Origin: JAAEQG01 sp023133475
GTDB lineage: Bacteria; Planctomycetota; Phycisphaerae; UBA1845
DNA length: 6,708 bases
Direction: 5' to 3'
Assembly (NCBI GenBank): GCA_030631415.1
Contig: DAOVLE010000257.1
Span: 1 to 6,708, forward strand
Part shown: in pieces, positions 1-6,177 of the stretch
Position numbering within the stretch: position 1 is the stretch's first letter
How the letters are laid out: every line of letters starts with the position of its first letter
Notes under the pieces: model-generated
Told to the model about the DNA's origin: nothing
The model's input: the letters and a program-made list of their open reading frames with translations, nothing else
The model's database searches: none
Position numbers and translations under genes: made by a program

Positions 1-3000
1 GTGCACGGCAACACGGTTCACCATTGCAACTATTGGGGCTCGGACGAACTCGGCGATTGGGACTATGCTTCCATACACGTGGAGCCGGGTGCAACCAACT
101 GCGTCATCACCGGCAATACGGTGTACGACGGTGTCAACGGCATCCAGACGTGGGCCAATGACGTTACCATCACCAATAATGAGGTATACGACATGGGCCT
201 CTCGTACGGGAACGAGCAAGTTGTCGGGTTGCGGACCTACAAGAACTCGGCTATCCTCGTCGGCAGCAACTGGGGTTCGGGCGACATCGATCCGACCGGG
301 CTGGTGATCGAGCACAACAGTGTCCATGATAACTATTGGGGCCTGTTCTACAGCGCTGACCTGACGAACGGCGTGAACGCCGAAGGCAACTGGTGGGGTG
401 ATGCCACCGGGCCGGCTGATCCGAACGGCAGTGTGGAGGTTCCACCGTGCACCGACGACCCCGCTTCGGAGTCCAACACCGACGGGCTGGCTAACGGCGT
501 CAGCGACAACGTGGACTACTGCCCGTGGTTCCTCGGGCTGGCGACCCTGACGCTCAATGCCAATACCAATGCGTTCGAGCCCGGCGACACGCTCACCGTG
601 ACCGTGGACCTGACCAACTCGCTCTCAGTCATCGACGGCGGGCAGTTTTACCTCGCCTACAACAACACGGTGCTTGACTTTGTCGGCATTGTCCCCGGCG
701 ATCCACCGTTCACCAACCAGATTTTCGGATTGGTGGATGAGGTGGCGGGAACCATTGACTACGCGATCGGCATCCCACTCAGCGGCACGGGGACGCCTGA
801 CGACAGCACCATGGCAGTGATCACCTTCACCACCCAGACCGAGGCTTGCGAGCCGGATAGTCTCGTGTGGTTCCGCCCCTACGGTTCGGGGACCAGGCTC
901 ACCGATGATTCCGGTGTCCCGGTCACCCCTCTGGCGTTGATCGACCTGGCTCCGATCATCGTTGACGGCGATCCGCCGACGATCGCCTGCCCGCCGGGGG
1001 TCATGGTGGAGTGCGACAGTGACGTGCCGGCGCCGGCCGCCGACCTGGCTGAGTTTGTTGCCCAGGGTGGCAGCGCTTCGGACGACGGCGGCTCGGTCGA
1101 AGTCACCCACGTCGGGGACGTTTCCGACGGGCAAATGCCCGAGACGATTACTCGCACCTACCGGGCGACCGACGGCTGCGGGAACTTCAGCGAGTGCGAC
1201 CAGCTCATAATCGTGGACGACAACACCGGCCCGGTGGTCACCTGCCCGGTCGCCGGGACCCTGACCGTCTACGCCGACGAAGGCGAATGCGACGCCGAGG
1301 CGACCTTCGGAGCCGCAACCGCCATGGACAACTGCGACGGTGCATTGCCGGCAACCTGCAATCCGCTCAGTGGAACGGTCTTCCCACTGGGAGAAACTGT
1401 GGTGACGTGTAGCGCCACCGATGCCGCGGGCAACACAGGCCAATGCACTTTCACCGTCGAGGTGATCGAGACCACCGAGCCGGTGGTCACCTGCCCGGTC
1501 TCCGGAACGCTGACCGTCTATGCCGAAGAGGGCGAATGCGATGCCGAGGCGACCTTCGGAGCCGCAACCGCCATGGACAACTGCGACGGCGCATTGCCCG
1601 CCACCTGTGATCCGCCCAGTGGAACGGTCTTCCCCTTGGGAGAGACCGTGGTGACATGCAGTGCCACCGACGCCTCGGGCAACACCGGCCAGTGCACCTT
1701 CACCGTCGAGGTGATCGAGATCACCGAGCCGGTAGTCACCTGCCCGGTCGTCGGAACGCTGACCGCCTACACCGATGCCGACACCTGCACTGCGGTGGTC
1801 ACCTTTGCCGATGCCACCGCCACGGACAACTGCGACGGTGTATTGCCGGCCACCTGCGATCCGCCCAGCGGGTCCGGCTTCGACCTGGGGCAGACCGTGG
1901 TGACGTGCAGTGCCACCGATAGCTCGGGCAACACCGGCCAGTGCACCTTCACCGTCGAGGTGCTCGACGACATCGGCCCGGTGGTTACCTGCCCGGTCTT
2001 GGGAACTTTGACGGTCTACGCCGACCCCGGTGTTTGCGACGCGGAGGTCGCCTTCGCCGATGCCACCGCCATGGACAACTGCGACGGTGCGTTGTCGGCC
2101 ACCTGCAATCCAGCCGGCGGGTCGATCTTCCCGCAAGGGCAAACGGTTGTCACATGCAGCGCTGCCGACACCGCGGGCAACCCCGGCGAGTGCACTTTCA
2201 TCGTGGAGGTGTTGGGGCTCACCGAAGTGGCGGTGGATGTCGAGTTGTCCCCGTCGCTTTACGACCCGAATCCGTCCACCGCCGGCGACACCATCACCCG
2301 CTGCATCACCTTCGAGCTATGGGAGTGCGATGGTGAAACAGAGCCGGTGGCTACGGCCCAACAGGAGATCGCATTCTCCGTGGACAGCGGTTTGCCTCAT
2401 GAGGCGTTGGGCGTGCAGTTCCTGGTGGGTTGCGGCAACTACACCTGCATCACCGCCCGCGACGAGTTGCACACCCTCCGCAGCACCGCAACGCTGAGCA
2501 TCTCGGGCAGCCAATACATCGCCGACTTCACCGGCGACTGGGCCACCGGAGGCCACTGGCTGGTCAATGGGAACCTCAACGATACTCAGTACGATGATGG
2601 GTACATCGACATTTTGGATTTTGGCGTATTCACGTCACAGTGGGGCACCATCTATCCGGAGGGGCGCAACACCACCTGCTCGACGGGCTATCCGCACGCG
2701 GACGTCCACGGGAACGGGACCGTCGGGCCTGACTCTGCCGACTTCGGATTCATTCGCGTAAACTTCGGCGTGACCCGCCAGCCCAACTGCTGCGGGCGGA
2801 GCGACGCCCGTGATGGTGGGCCGCTGATGGACATCTCGGTCTCTGAGTTGCGCCTGATGGGATTGGGCCACTTGGCTGTTGGCGACCTCAACGGCGACGA
2901 TCGCCTCAATCAGCAGGACATCATCAAGTTCATGGAAGGCGTCAGGCCGCAACCTCGACCGCAGCCTTGGCTTAAGCCCAAGTCCGAGCCCCAACCTCAG

Positions 3001-3078
3001 CCGACTTCGGAGTTGATCCCCGAACTCGAAACCACCGCTACGGGCTTGATCGTCCCTGAAAGGAGCGACTCTAATTGA
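1..3078 (+). CDS. Modular secreted protein, 3' part (beta-helix, cohesin-like, HYR repeats, dockerin-like)
   Basis: The frame is open at the window edge, so the true start and any signal peptide lie upstream; the GTG at base 1 need not be a start. Residue numbers count from base 1. Residues 1-145 are beta-helix coils rich in N-x-V-x-D turns, closed by the NWWGDATGP motif (130-138) that often ends such helices. Residues 180-320 resemble a cohesin-type beta-sandwich. Residues 322-408 form a divergent HYR-like module, followed by four HYR modules (about 410-740), each with paired cysteines and an MDNCDG or TDNCDG motif. Residues 741-835 are an unassigned beta-rich stretch. Residues 842-983 look dockerin-like, with a canonical EF-hand loop at D962, N964, D966, N970 and D973 and two weaker loops near 861-873 and 901-914. 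A Pro/Gln/Glu-rich tail ends the protein. It is probably extracellular and calcium-binding, with an adhesive or scaffold role; no catalytic motif is visible. The architecture is confident, the function is not. The stop is TGA at 3076-3078. Confidence 0.9.
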   Translation: MHGNTVHHCNYWGSDELGDWDYASIHVEPGATNCVITGNTVYDGVNGIQTWANDVTITNNEVYDMGLSYGNEQVVGLRTYKNSAILVGSNWGSGDIDPTGLVIEHNSVHDNYWGLFYSADLTNGVNAEGNWWGDATGPADPNGSVEVPPCTDDPASESNTDGLANGVSDNVDYCPWFLGLATLTLNANTNAFEPGDTLTVTVDLTNSLSVIDGGQFYLAYNNTVLDFVGIVPGDPPFTNQIFGLVDEVAGTIDYAIGIPLSGTGTPDDSTMAVITFTTQTEACEPDSLVWFRPYGSGTRLTDDSGVPVTPLALIDLAPIIVDGDPPTIACPPGVMVECDSDVPAPAADLAEFVAQGGSASDDGGSVEVTHVGDVSDGQMPETITRTYRATDGCGNFSECDQLIIVDDNTGPVVTCPVAGTLTVYADEGECDAEATFGAATAMDNCDGALPATCNPLSGTVFPLGETVVTCSATDAAGNTGQCTFTVEVIETTEPVVTCPVSGTLTVYAEEGECDAEATFGAATAMDNCDGALPATCDPPSGTVFPLGETVVTCSATDASGNTGQCTFTVEVIEITEPVVTCPVVGTLTAYTDADTCTAVVTFADATATDNCDGVLPATCDPPSGSGFDLGQTVVTCSATDSSGNTGQCTFTVEVLDDIGPVVTCPVLGTLTVYADPGVCDAEVAFADATAMDNCDGALSATCNPAGGSIFPQGQTVVTCSAADTAGNPGECTFIVEVLGLTEVAVDVELSPSLYDPNPSTAGDTITRCITFELWECDGETEPVATAQQEIAFSVDSGLPHEALGVQFLVGCGNYTCITARDELHTLRSTATLSISGSQYIADFTGDWATGGHWLVNGNLNDTQYDDGYIDILDFGVFTSQWGTIYPEGRNTTCSTGYPHADVHGNGTVGPDSADFGFIRVNFGVTRQPNCCGRSDARDGGPLMDISVSELRLMGLGHLAVGDLNGDDRLNQQDIIKFMEGVRPQPRPQPWLKPKSEPQPQPTSELIPELETTATGLIVPERSDSN
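538..966 (+). other. Cohesin-like domain within the modular protein
   Basis: Residues 180-322 of the large protein begin with an alternating hydrophobic strand (ATLTLNANTNAFEPGDTLTV), followed by a strand pair around FYLAYNNTVLDFVGI. The latter is the typical cohesin pattern of an amphipathic strand, a short D/N-rich turn and a second strand. A later MAVITFTTQT strand fits the closing sheet. Cohesins bind dockerins, and a dockerin-like region lies about 520 residues downstream in the same chain. Cohesin-like folds without cellulosome function are common in planctomycetes, so the domain may be purely structural. The call rests on pattern only. Confidence 0.6.
1228..2220 (+). repeat. Four tandem in-frame HYR-module repeats, 249-bp period
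   Basis: The phrase PVVTCPV starts at residues 411, 494, 577 and 660, an exact period of 83 residues (249 bp). Each unit carries the order TCPV, C-D/T-A, DNCDG, ATC, a QTVVTC or ETVVTC strand, SATD or SAAD, a CTF strand and a VEV strand, which is the HYR (hyalin repeat) pattern with conserved Cys pairs. Units 1 and 2 differ at only 6 of 83 residues by my count and are also very alike in DNA. Units 3 and 4 are more diverged. HYR modules are immunoglobulin-like folds associated with adhesion. The region is a likely substrate for slipped-strand or recombinational copy-number change. Confidence 0.85.
2524..2946 (+). other. Dockerin-like calcium-binding region and start of the C-terminal tail
   Basis: Residues 842-982 contain three D/N-rich loops. 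The last is a textbook EF-hand loop, starting GDLNGDDRLNQQDI with the acidic or amide residues at positions 1, 3, 5, 9 and 12. The first (NDTQYDDGYIDILDF) is the form often seen in planctomycete secreted proteins. The middle one (DVHGNGTVGPDSADF) is imperfect. Type I dockerins normally have two loops, so this is either an extended type or a dockerin plus a degenerate half. A role in calcium-dependent folding or anchoring is inferred. Confidence 0.65.
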
Positions 3079-3093
3079 TCTCGGCGGCGGGTG

Positions 3094-3120
3094 GCATGGT
3101 CCACGCTTGCGTGGCCATGC
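3094..3120. repeat. Palindromic repeat A, just after the modular gene; possible terminator
   Basis: GCATGG at 3094-3099 pairs with CCATGC at 3115-3120, and CCACGC at 3101-3106 pairs with GCGTGG at 3109-3114, leaving a T bulge at 3100 and a TT loop. It starts 16 bases after the TGA and is followed by a T-rich run (3121-3141, interrupted by C and G). It could therefore act as an imperfect intrinsic terminator. The core CCACGC..GCGTGG recurs at 3325-3348 in opposite orientation, so it is better described as a dispersed palindromic repeat. Confidence 0.65.
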
Positions 3121-3157
3121 TTTCCCTTCGTTTTGCGTTTTGATGGAGGGCGCTAGG

Positions 3158-3175
3158 CCCGGCATTTATGCCGGG
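3158..3175. repeat. Palindromic repeat B
   Basis: This is a perfect 8-bp inverted repeat, CCCGGCAT at 3158-3165 and ATGCCGGG at 3168-3175, with a TT loop. It lies between palindrome A and the larger cloverleaf-like element. It has no U-tract directly after it, only GTG-AAAA. I believe this word is a recurrent intergenic motif in planctomycete genomes, but that is from memory. Confidence 0.6.
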
Positions 3176-3200
3176 TGAAAAGGCTGAATGAAGAATCCCT

Positions 3201-3293
3201 CGTAGGGTGGGTGGAGCCTGCCGCAGGCGGGCGAAACCCACCACGCCGGTTGGTGGGTTCCACCTCGCTCCGCGAGGTTCCACCCACCCTACG
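3201..3293. repeat. Cloverleaf-like REP/MITE-type palindrome, GTAGGG family
   Basis: A perfect 15-bp outer stem, CGTAGGGTGGGTGGA at 3201-3215 with its complement at 3279-3293, encloses three hairpins. These are GCCTGC/GCAGGC (3216-3221 with 3223-3228), AACCCACCA/TGGTGGGTT (3235-3243 with 3251-3259) and ACCTCGC/GCGAGGT (3262-3268 with 3272-3278). Nearly every base can pair. It has no tRNA features: the loops are tiny and there is no anticodon arm or T-loop motif. A related element lies at 5691-5791 with shared words GTAGGG, GGGTTCCACC and GAAACCC. Such elements are usually non-coding, dispersed and mobilised in trans; the mobilising enzyme is not in this window. Confidence 0.8.
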
Positions 3294-3324
3294 TCTGGGG
3301 GGGCAAAGGCAACCTCACGCAATA

Positions 3325-3348
3325 CATGCCCACGCAAGCGTGGGCATG
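3325..3348. repeat. Palindromic repeat A', inverted copy of repeat A
   Basis: This is a perfect 11-bp inverted repeat, CATGCCCACGC at 3325-3335 and GCGTGGGCATG at 3338-3348, with an AA loop. Its reverse complement matches the 3089-3120 palindrome in core and flank (GGGTG-CATG-CCACGCTTGCGTGG-CATG). The two copies therefore face each other across about 230 bp that contain the other palindromes. Confidence 0.7.
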
Positions 3349-3477
3349 GCACCCGGCAAACATCGTTCCAACAATCAATTGTTATCCTTAAATGAACCGT
3401 ATTGGGCCTAGCCTTGCTGGAACCGCCCGCGGATTGATGCGTCAAAGTAATCGGTGTTGCCCCGATGGCGAGTTTCC

Positions 3478-3520
3478 GCCGACAATGTGATCCGGGGGGT
3501 GATGCCGATAATGTGGATCG
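3478..3520 (+). promoter_or_regulatory. Near-direct repeat pair, possible operator
   Basis: GCCGACAATGTG followed by ATC starts at 3478, and GCCGATAATGTG followed by GATC starts at 3504. The two are 26 bp start to start, differing at one base in the 12-base core. They sit just upstream of the only A+T-rich promoter-like patch (3532-3537), about 100 bp before the DUF4139-type gene. A regulator site is possible; chance is not excluded. Confidence 0.2.
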
Positions 3521-3574
3521 TCGGTATGCTGTATATTATTGGAATCGGTTGCCGATGTCGATGGAATGTTGCGT

Positions 3575-3608
3575 AACCTTCTAGTGTAACAAAGGTTCTG
3601 TTCCGGAG
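3575..3608 (+). promoter_or_regulatory. Ribosome binding site and small hairpin before the DUF4139-type gene
   Basis: GGAG at 3605-3608 is 8 bases before the ATG at 3617 and supports that start over the in-frame ATG at 3626. Just upstream, AACCTT (3575-3580) can pair with AAGGTT (3592-3597) around an 11-base loop. The hairpin ends seven bases before the GGAG, so it leaves the ribosome site free; any regulatory role is speculative. Confidence 0.45.
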
Positions 3609-3616
3609 TATCAACC

Positions 3617-5680
3617 ATGTCAACAATGCGAAGCGGATTGGTGTTTGTGTGTCTGGCGGCGAGCCTCCCGGCGGCGGAGCTGCCCGTAAAGCAGGTGACC
3701 CTCTACAGCAGTGGGGTGGCCTGCTACCAGCGTCTGGGTACGGTGGACGGCGATGCAGCCATCAACATGCCGTTCAAAACCGAGCAGATCAACGATATTT
3801 TGAAATCGCTGGTCTTGATCGATCTGGACGGGGGACGGATCGAGCCGGTAGTCTACGCCTCTAAAGACCCCATCGAAAAATCCCTCAAAGCCTTCGGGGT
3901 CGATCTCACCAAGCGCCCGACGCTACGGGAACTCTTCGACCAGCTTCGCGGCGTGCCGGTGGAGCTGATGCTGCATACCCAGTCCCAGGCTGTGAGTGGG
4001 AATATCCTGGGCACCGAAATCCATAAGGTGATCGACAAGGAGGGTCAGGCAACACAGGTCGAATATGTGAACCTGGTGTGTGCGGACGGCTTGCGCACTT
4101 TCGCCATCGGTGACTTACGTTCCGCGCGGTTGCTCGATGAGAAACTCGAAGCGGAGTTGACTCAGGCATTGGCGGTGCTGGCAGGTGCGCGTGACGTGGG
4201 CAAGAAATCGGTGGCGTTGCGTTTCACAGGCCAAGGCTCGCGGCGGGTGATGGCGGCTTATGTGCTCGAAGCGCCGGTGTGGAAAACGAGCTATCGCCTG
4301 GTGCTCTCCGATGGCGAAGAGCCGCTCCTGCAAGGCTGGGCCATGGTGGACAACACCACCGACGAGGACTGGGGGAACGTCCAGTTGACGCTGGTCTCCG
4401 GTCGGCCCATCTCCTTCGTGCAGGATTTGTACTCGCCGTTATATGTGCCGCGCCCGGAGGTTAAGCCGGAAGTCTATGCCTCGCTACGACCGCGAAAATA
4501 TGATGGCGATGTAGACTATGACAGCGTGGCTGACGAGGAGGCATATGTGGGGGCAAAGCTGACCAAGAGGAAACCGAGGCGAGCGATGCGTGGCAAAGCT
4601 GCGATGCCACCGCCCGCGGCTGCGGAAGGCATCAGCTATGGCTATGCGGTGCCCTTCGCTCCGGCTGGGCCTGCGATTTCGGCTGGTATTGCCGGCGTGG
4701 CTTCGATGGCTCAGGCGTCCGAAGCCGGTGAGCTGTTCAAGTACGAGATTCAGACGCCGGTGACCATCGCACGGCAGAAGTCCGCCATGCTGCCGATCGT
4801 CAACGAAGCCGTCGCGGTCGAGAAGCTGTCCATTTTCAACGAGAGCGTGCATGGCAAGTATCCGCTGAACGGTCTGCAACTGACCAATTCGACCAGGCTC
4901 AACCTGATGCAAGGCCCGATAACCGTTTTCGACGTCGGGATATATGCCGGCGATGCCCAACTGGACGACATGAGCCCCACGGAAAAGCGGTTGATCTCAT
5001 ATGCGATGGACTTGGAGCGGGAGGTGGTGGCAGAGTCCGAATCGACGCCCACCCGGATCACCGCCATGCGTATTGCCAAGGGCACGCTGATCGTCACCAA
5101 CAAGTATGTCCAGACCAAGCACTACCGCATCAAGAACAAAGGTGACATCGCCCGCTCCGTGCTGGTCGAACATCCCTACAACGCCGACTGGAAGCTGGTC
5201 GAGCCGAAAGATGTCTATGAGCGCACCGGGGTACTCTATCGTTTCAAGGTCGAGACCGTTGCCGGCAAGACCAGCAAGCTGACCGTTCGCGAAGAACGGA
5301 TCACGGACCAGAGTGTGGTGATCCGCAACGCCGGCCGGGACCGCATCACCCATTACCTGCGAGCCAAGGTAATCAGCAAATCGGTTCGTGAGGCTTTGGA
5401 GCGGGTGGCACGGATGCGGGCCTCGTTGGAGCAGCAAGAGCGTGAGGCTGAGCGTTTGCGGAGCAAGCTGCGTTCGATTAATCAGGAGCAGGGGCGTCTG
5501 CGGTCCAACCTCGGTGCGGTGCGGCAGGGCTCGGACCTGTATCGACGTTACATCAGCAAGTTGGAGAAGCAGGAGACCGAAATCGAGCAGACCCAAGGTG
5601 CTCTGGCAGAGGTCGAAGCTGAAATCGAACGCAAGCGTCGGGAGTTGGACAACTACCTGTTAAACCTCAACGTGCAATAA
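3617..5680 (+). CDS. Exported DUF4139-type protein with C-terminal coiled coil
   Basis: This is a complete 687-residue protein. Residues 1-20 form a signal peptide (hydrophobic LVFVCLAASLPAA, probable cleavage after A20), so it is exported; no later membrane span is seen. Residues 23-85 contain the family start, VKQVTLYSSGV, then a TEQINDILKSLVL block and DGG. The PVWKTSYRLVL motif (220-230) marks the DUF4139 beta-rich core, which continues to about 560. A low-complexity stretch (285-370: Lys/Arg- then Pro/Ala/Gly-rich) interrupts the core and looks like a flexible loop. Residues 586-680 are strongly heptad-like, Glu/Arg/Leu-rich and almost certainly coiled coil. The molecular function of DUF4139 proteins is unknown; MuiA-type relatives were linked to mucoidy, but I do not transfer that role. 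The gene appears monocistronic, with palindromic DNA on both sides. Confidence 0.88.
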   Translation: MSTMRSGLVFVCLAASLPAAELPVKQVTLYSSGVACYQRLGTVDGDAAINMPFKTEQINDILKSLVLIDLDGGRIEPVVYASKDPIEKSLKAFGVDLTKRPTLRELFDQLRGVPVELMLHTQSQAVSGNILGTEIHKVIDKEGQATQVEYVNLVCADGLRTFAIGDLRSARLLDEKLEAELTQALAVLAGARDVGKKSVALRFTGQGSRRVMAAYVLEAPVWKTSYRLVLSDGEEPLLQGWAMVDNTTDEDWGNVQLTLVSGRPISFVQDLYSPLYVPRPEVKPEVYASLRPRKYDGDVDYDSVADEEAYVGAKLTKRKPRRAMRGKAAMPPPAAAEGISYGYAVPFAPAGPAISAGIAGVASMAQASEAGELFKYEIQTPVTIARQKSAMLPIVNEAVAVEKLSIFNESVHGKYPLNGLQLTNSTRLNLMQGPITVFDVGIYAGDAQLDDMSPTEKRLISYAMDLEREVVAESESTPTRITAMRIAKGTLIVTNKYVQTKHYRIKNKGDIARSVLVEHPYNADWKLVEPKDVYERTGVLYRFKVETVAGKTSKLTVREERITDQSVVIRNAGRDRITHYLRAKVISKSVREALERVARMRASLEQQEREAERLRSKLRSINQEQGRLRSNLGAVRQGSDLYRRYISKLEKQETEIEQTQGALAEVEAEIERKRRELDNYLLNLNVQ

Positions 5681-5690
5681 TGCCCGTAAT

Positions 5691-5791
5691 GTAGGGCGGG
5701 TTCCACCCGCCATAGGCCTGAGCCGAGCCCGAAGCGAGGGAACTATGGACGAAACCCATCTCCCAGAGAAGGCGGGTGAAACCCGCCCTAC
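5691..5791. repeat. Second GTAGGG-family palindromic element, abutting a transposase relic
   Basis: Bases 5691-5711 are complementary to 5771-5791 over 21 positions with one mismatch (C5703 against A5779). Each arm is itself foldable, because GGCGGGT and ACCCGCC words alternate. Inside, CCATAG (5710-5715) can pair with CTATGG (5743-5748). It shares GTAGGG-YGGGT, GGGTTCCACC and GAAACCC with the element at 3201-3293. It begins 10 bases after the DUF4139-type stop codon, so it may also shape the 3' end of that transcript. Its right half carries the ATG at 5745 that opens the transposase-relic frame. Confidence 0.78.
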
Positions 5792-6032
5792 GAAAACCGA
5801 TAGCGGCTACACCAACGGGCAGATTGCGGCGATGCTCAAGGCGCCGCGATCCCGTGTCAGCGAGTGGCTGAGGAACTACGAGCAGTTCGGCTATGATGGT
5901 CTGCTCGAGGGGTATCGCCCCGGCCGCCCTCTGGCACTGACGCCGGCAAACAAGCAGACGTTGGAAGATGTCATCGACCCGTTCCAAGTGGGCTCCACCG
6001 GCCCATCGCGGAGCCCGGTGGCTGGGGCGTAG
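5745..6032 (+). pseudogene. IS630-type transposase relic, helix-turn-helix part only
   Basis: The 95-residue frame has recognisable homology only in residues about 20-78 (5802-5978). That part is a GYTNGQIAAML helix, then a recognition helix with SRVSEWLRNYEQ, then the GLLEGYRPGRP linker and ALTPANKQTLEDVID, the usual N-terminal order of IS630 transposases. Residues 1-17 are translated from the palindromic element at 5691-5791, not from transposase DNA. After VID the frame reads through palindromic DNA and stops at TAG 6030-6032. The whole DDE catalytic domain and roughly the first 20-30 residues are missing. GAGGG at 5736-5740 sits 4 bases before the ATG, so translation is conceivable, but a functional protein is unlikely. 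Confidence 0.75.
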
Positions 6033-6049
6033 ACGTCGGTCACCGACGT
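5990..6049. repeat. Palindrome cluster at the break of the IS630 relic
   Basis: GGGCTCC (5990-5996) pairs with GGAGCCC (6010-6016). The overlapping CCACCGG (5995-6001) can instead pair with CCGGTGG (6015-6021). Then ACGTCGGT (6033-6040) and ACCGACGT (6042-6049) form a perfect 8-bp palindrome around a single C. These begin about a dozen bases after transposase similarity ends, so this looks like another small palindromic element joined to the relic. Confidence 0.55.
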
Positions 6050-6177
6050 GGGGTTATTGGCGTTACATAATACCACTATCCAATGGAATCTGTAGCAACA
6101 TTACCGGGTTTTGTTGTTGATCTTCGGCGTACTCGGTCGATGAATCCTGCGAGAACATAGGACGTTTTCGTGGGAGG
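6050..6177 (+). other. Gap before the zinc-ribbon transposase relic, likely containing the element's left end
   Basis: No gene is seen. GGGAGG at 6172-6177 is a strong ribosome-binding sequence. The left terminal repeat of the insertion sequence should lie here, but without its right end I cannot identify it. Confidence 0.3.

Larger units (their letters stand above)
3355..3616 (+). other. Gene-free leader upstream of the DUF4139-type gene
   Basis: I see no supportable gene here. It contains a small inverted repeat (AACAAT/ATTGTT, 3370-3383), two near-copies of a GCCGAYAATGTG word (3478 and 3504), an A+T-rich TATATT at 3532-3537 without a convincing -35 box, and the ribosome binding site of the next gene. 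The promoter is probably in this stretch but I cannot place it securely. Confidence 0.5.

Noticed and set aside
625..2142. A 505-codon open frame on the minus strand
   Set aside because: It lies wholly antisense to the modular protein gene. Its repetitive product mirrors the HYR repeats and shows no recognisable domain. Long antisense frames are expected in G+C-rich, repeat-containing genes.
3201..3293. tRNA-like cloverleaf
   Set aside because: There is no anticodon arm of proper size, no GTTCRA-type T-loop, no D-loop and no CCA end; the hairpin loops are only 1-7 bases.
3201..3293. Possible CRISPR repeat
   Set aside because: There is no regular array of identical repeats with unique spacers; only two related but unequal elements exist, 2.4 kb apart.
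3071..3445. Open frames on both strands across the intergenic palindromes (for example 3071-3445 minus, 3175-3411 plus)
   Set aside because: They are translations of palindromic repeat DNA, overlap each other on both strands, and give no protein-like pattern.
4997..5596. A 199-codon open frame on the minus strand
   Set aside because: It is antisense to the conserved DUF4139 core and coiled coil, and its product is Leu-rich without any family motif.
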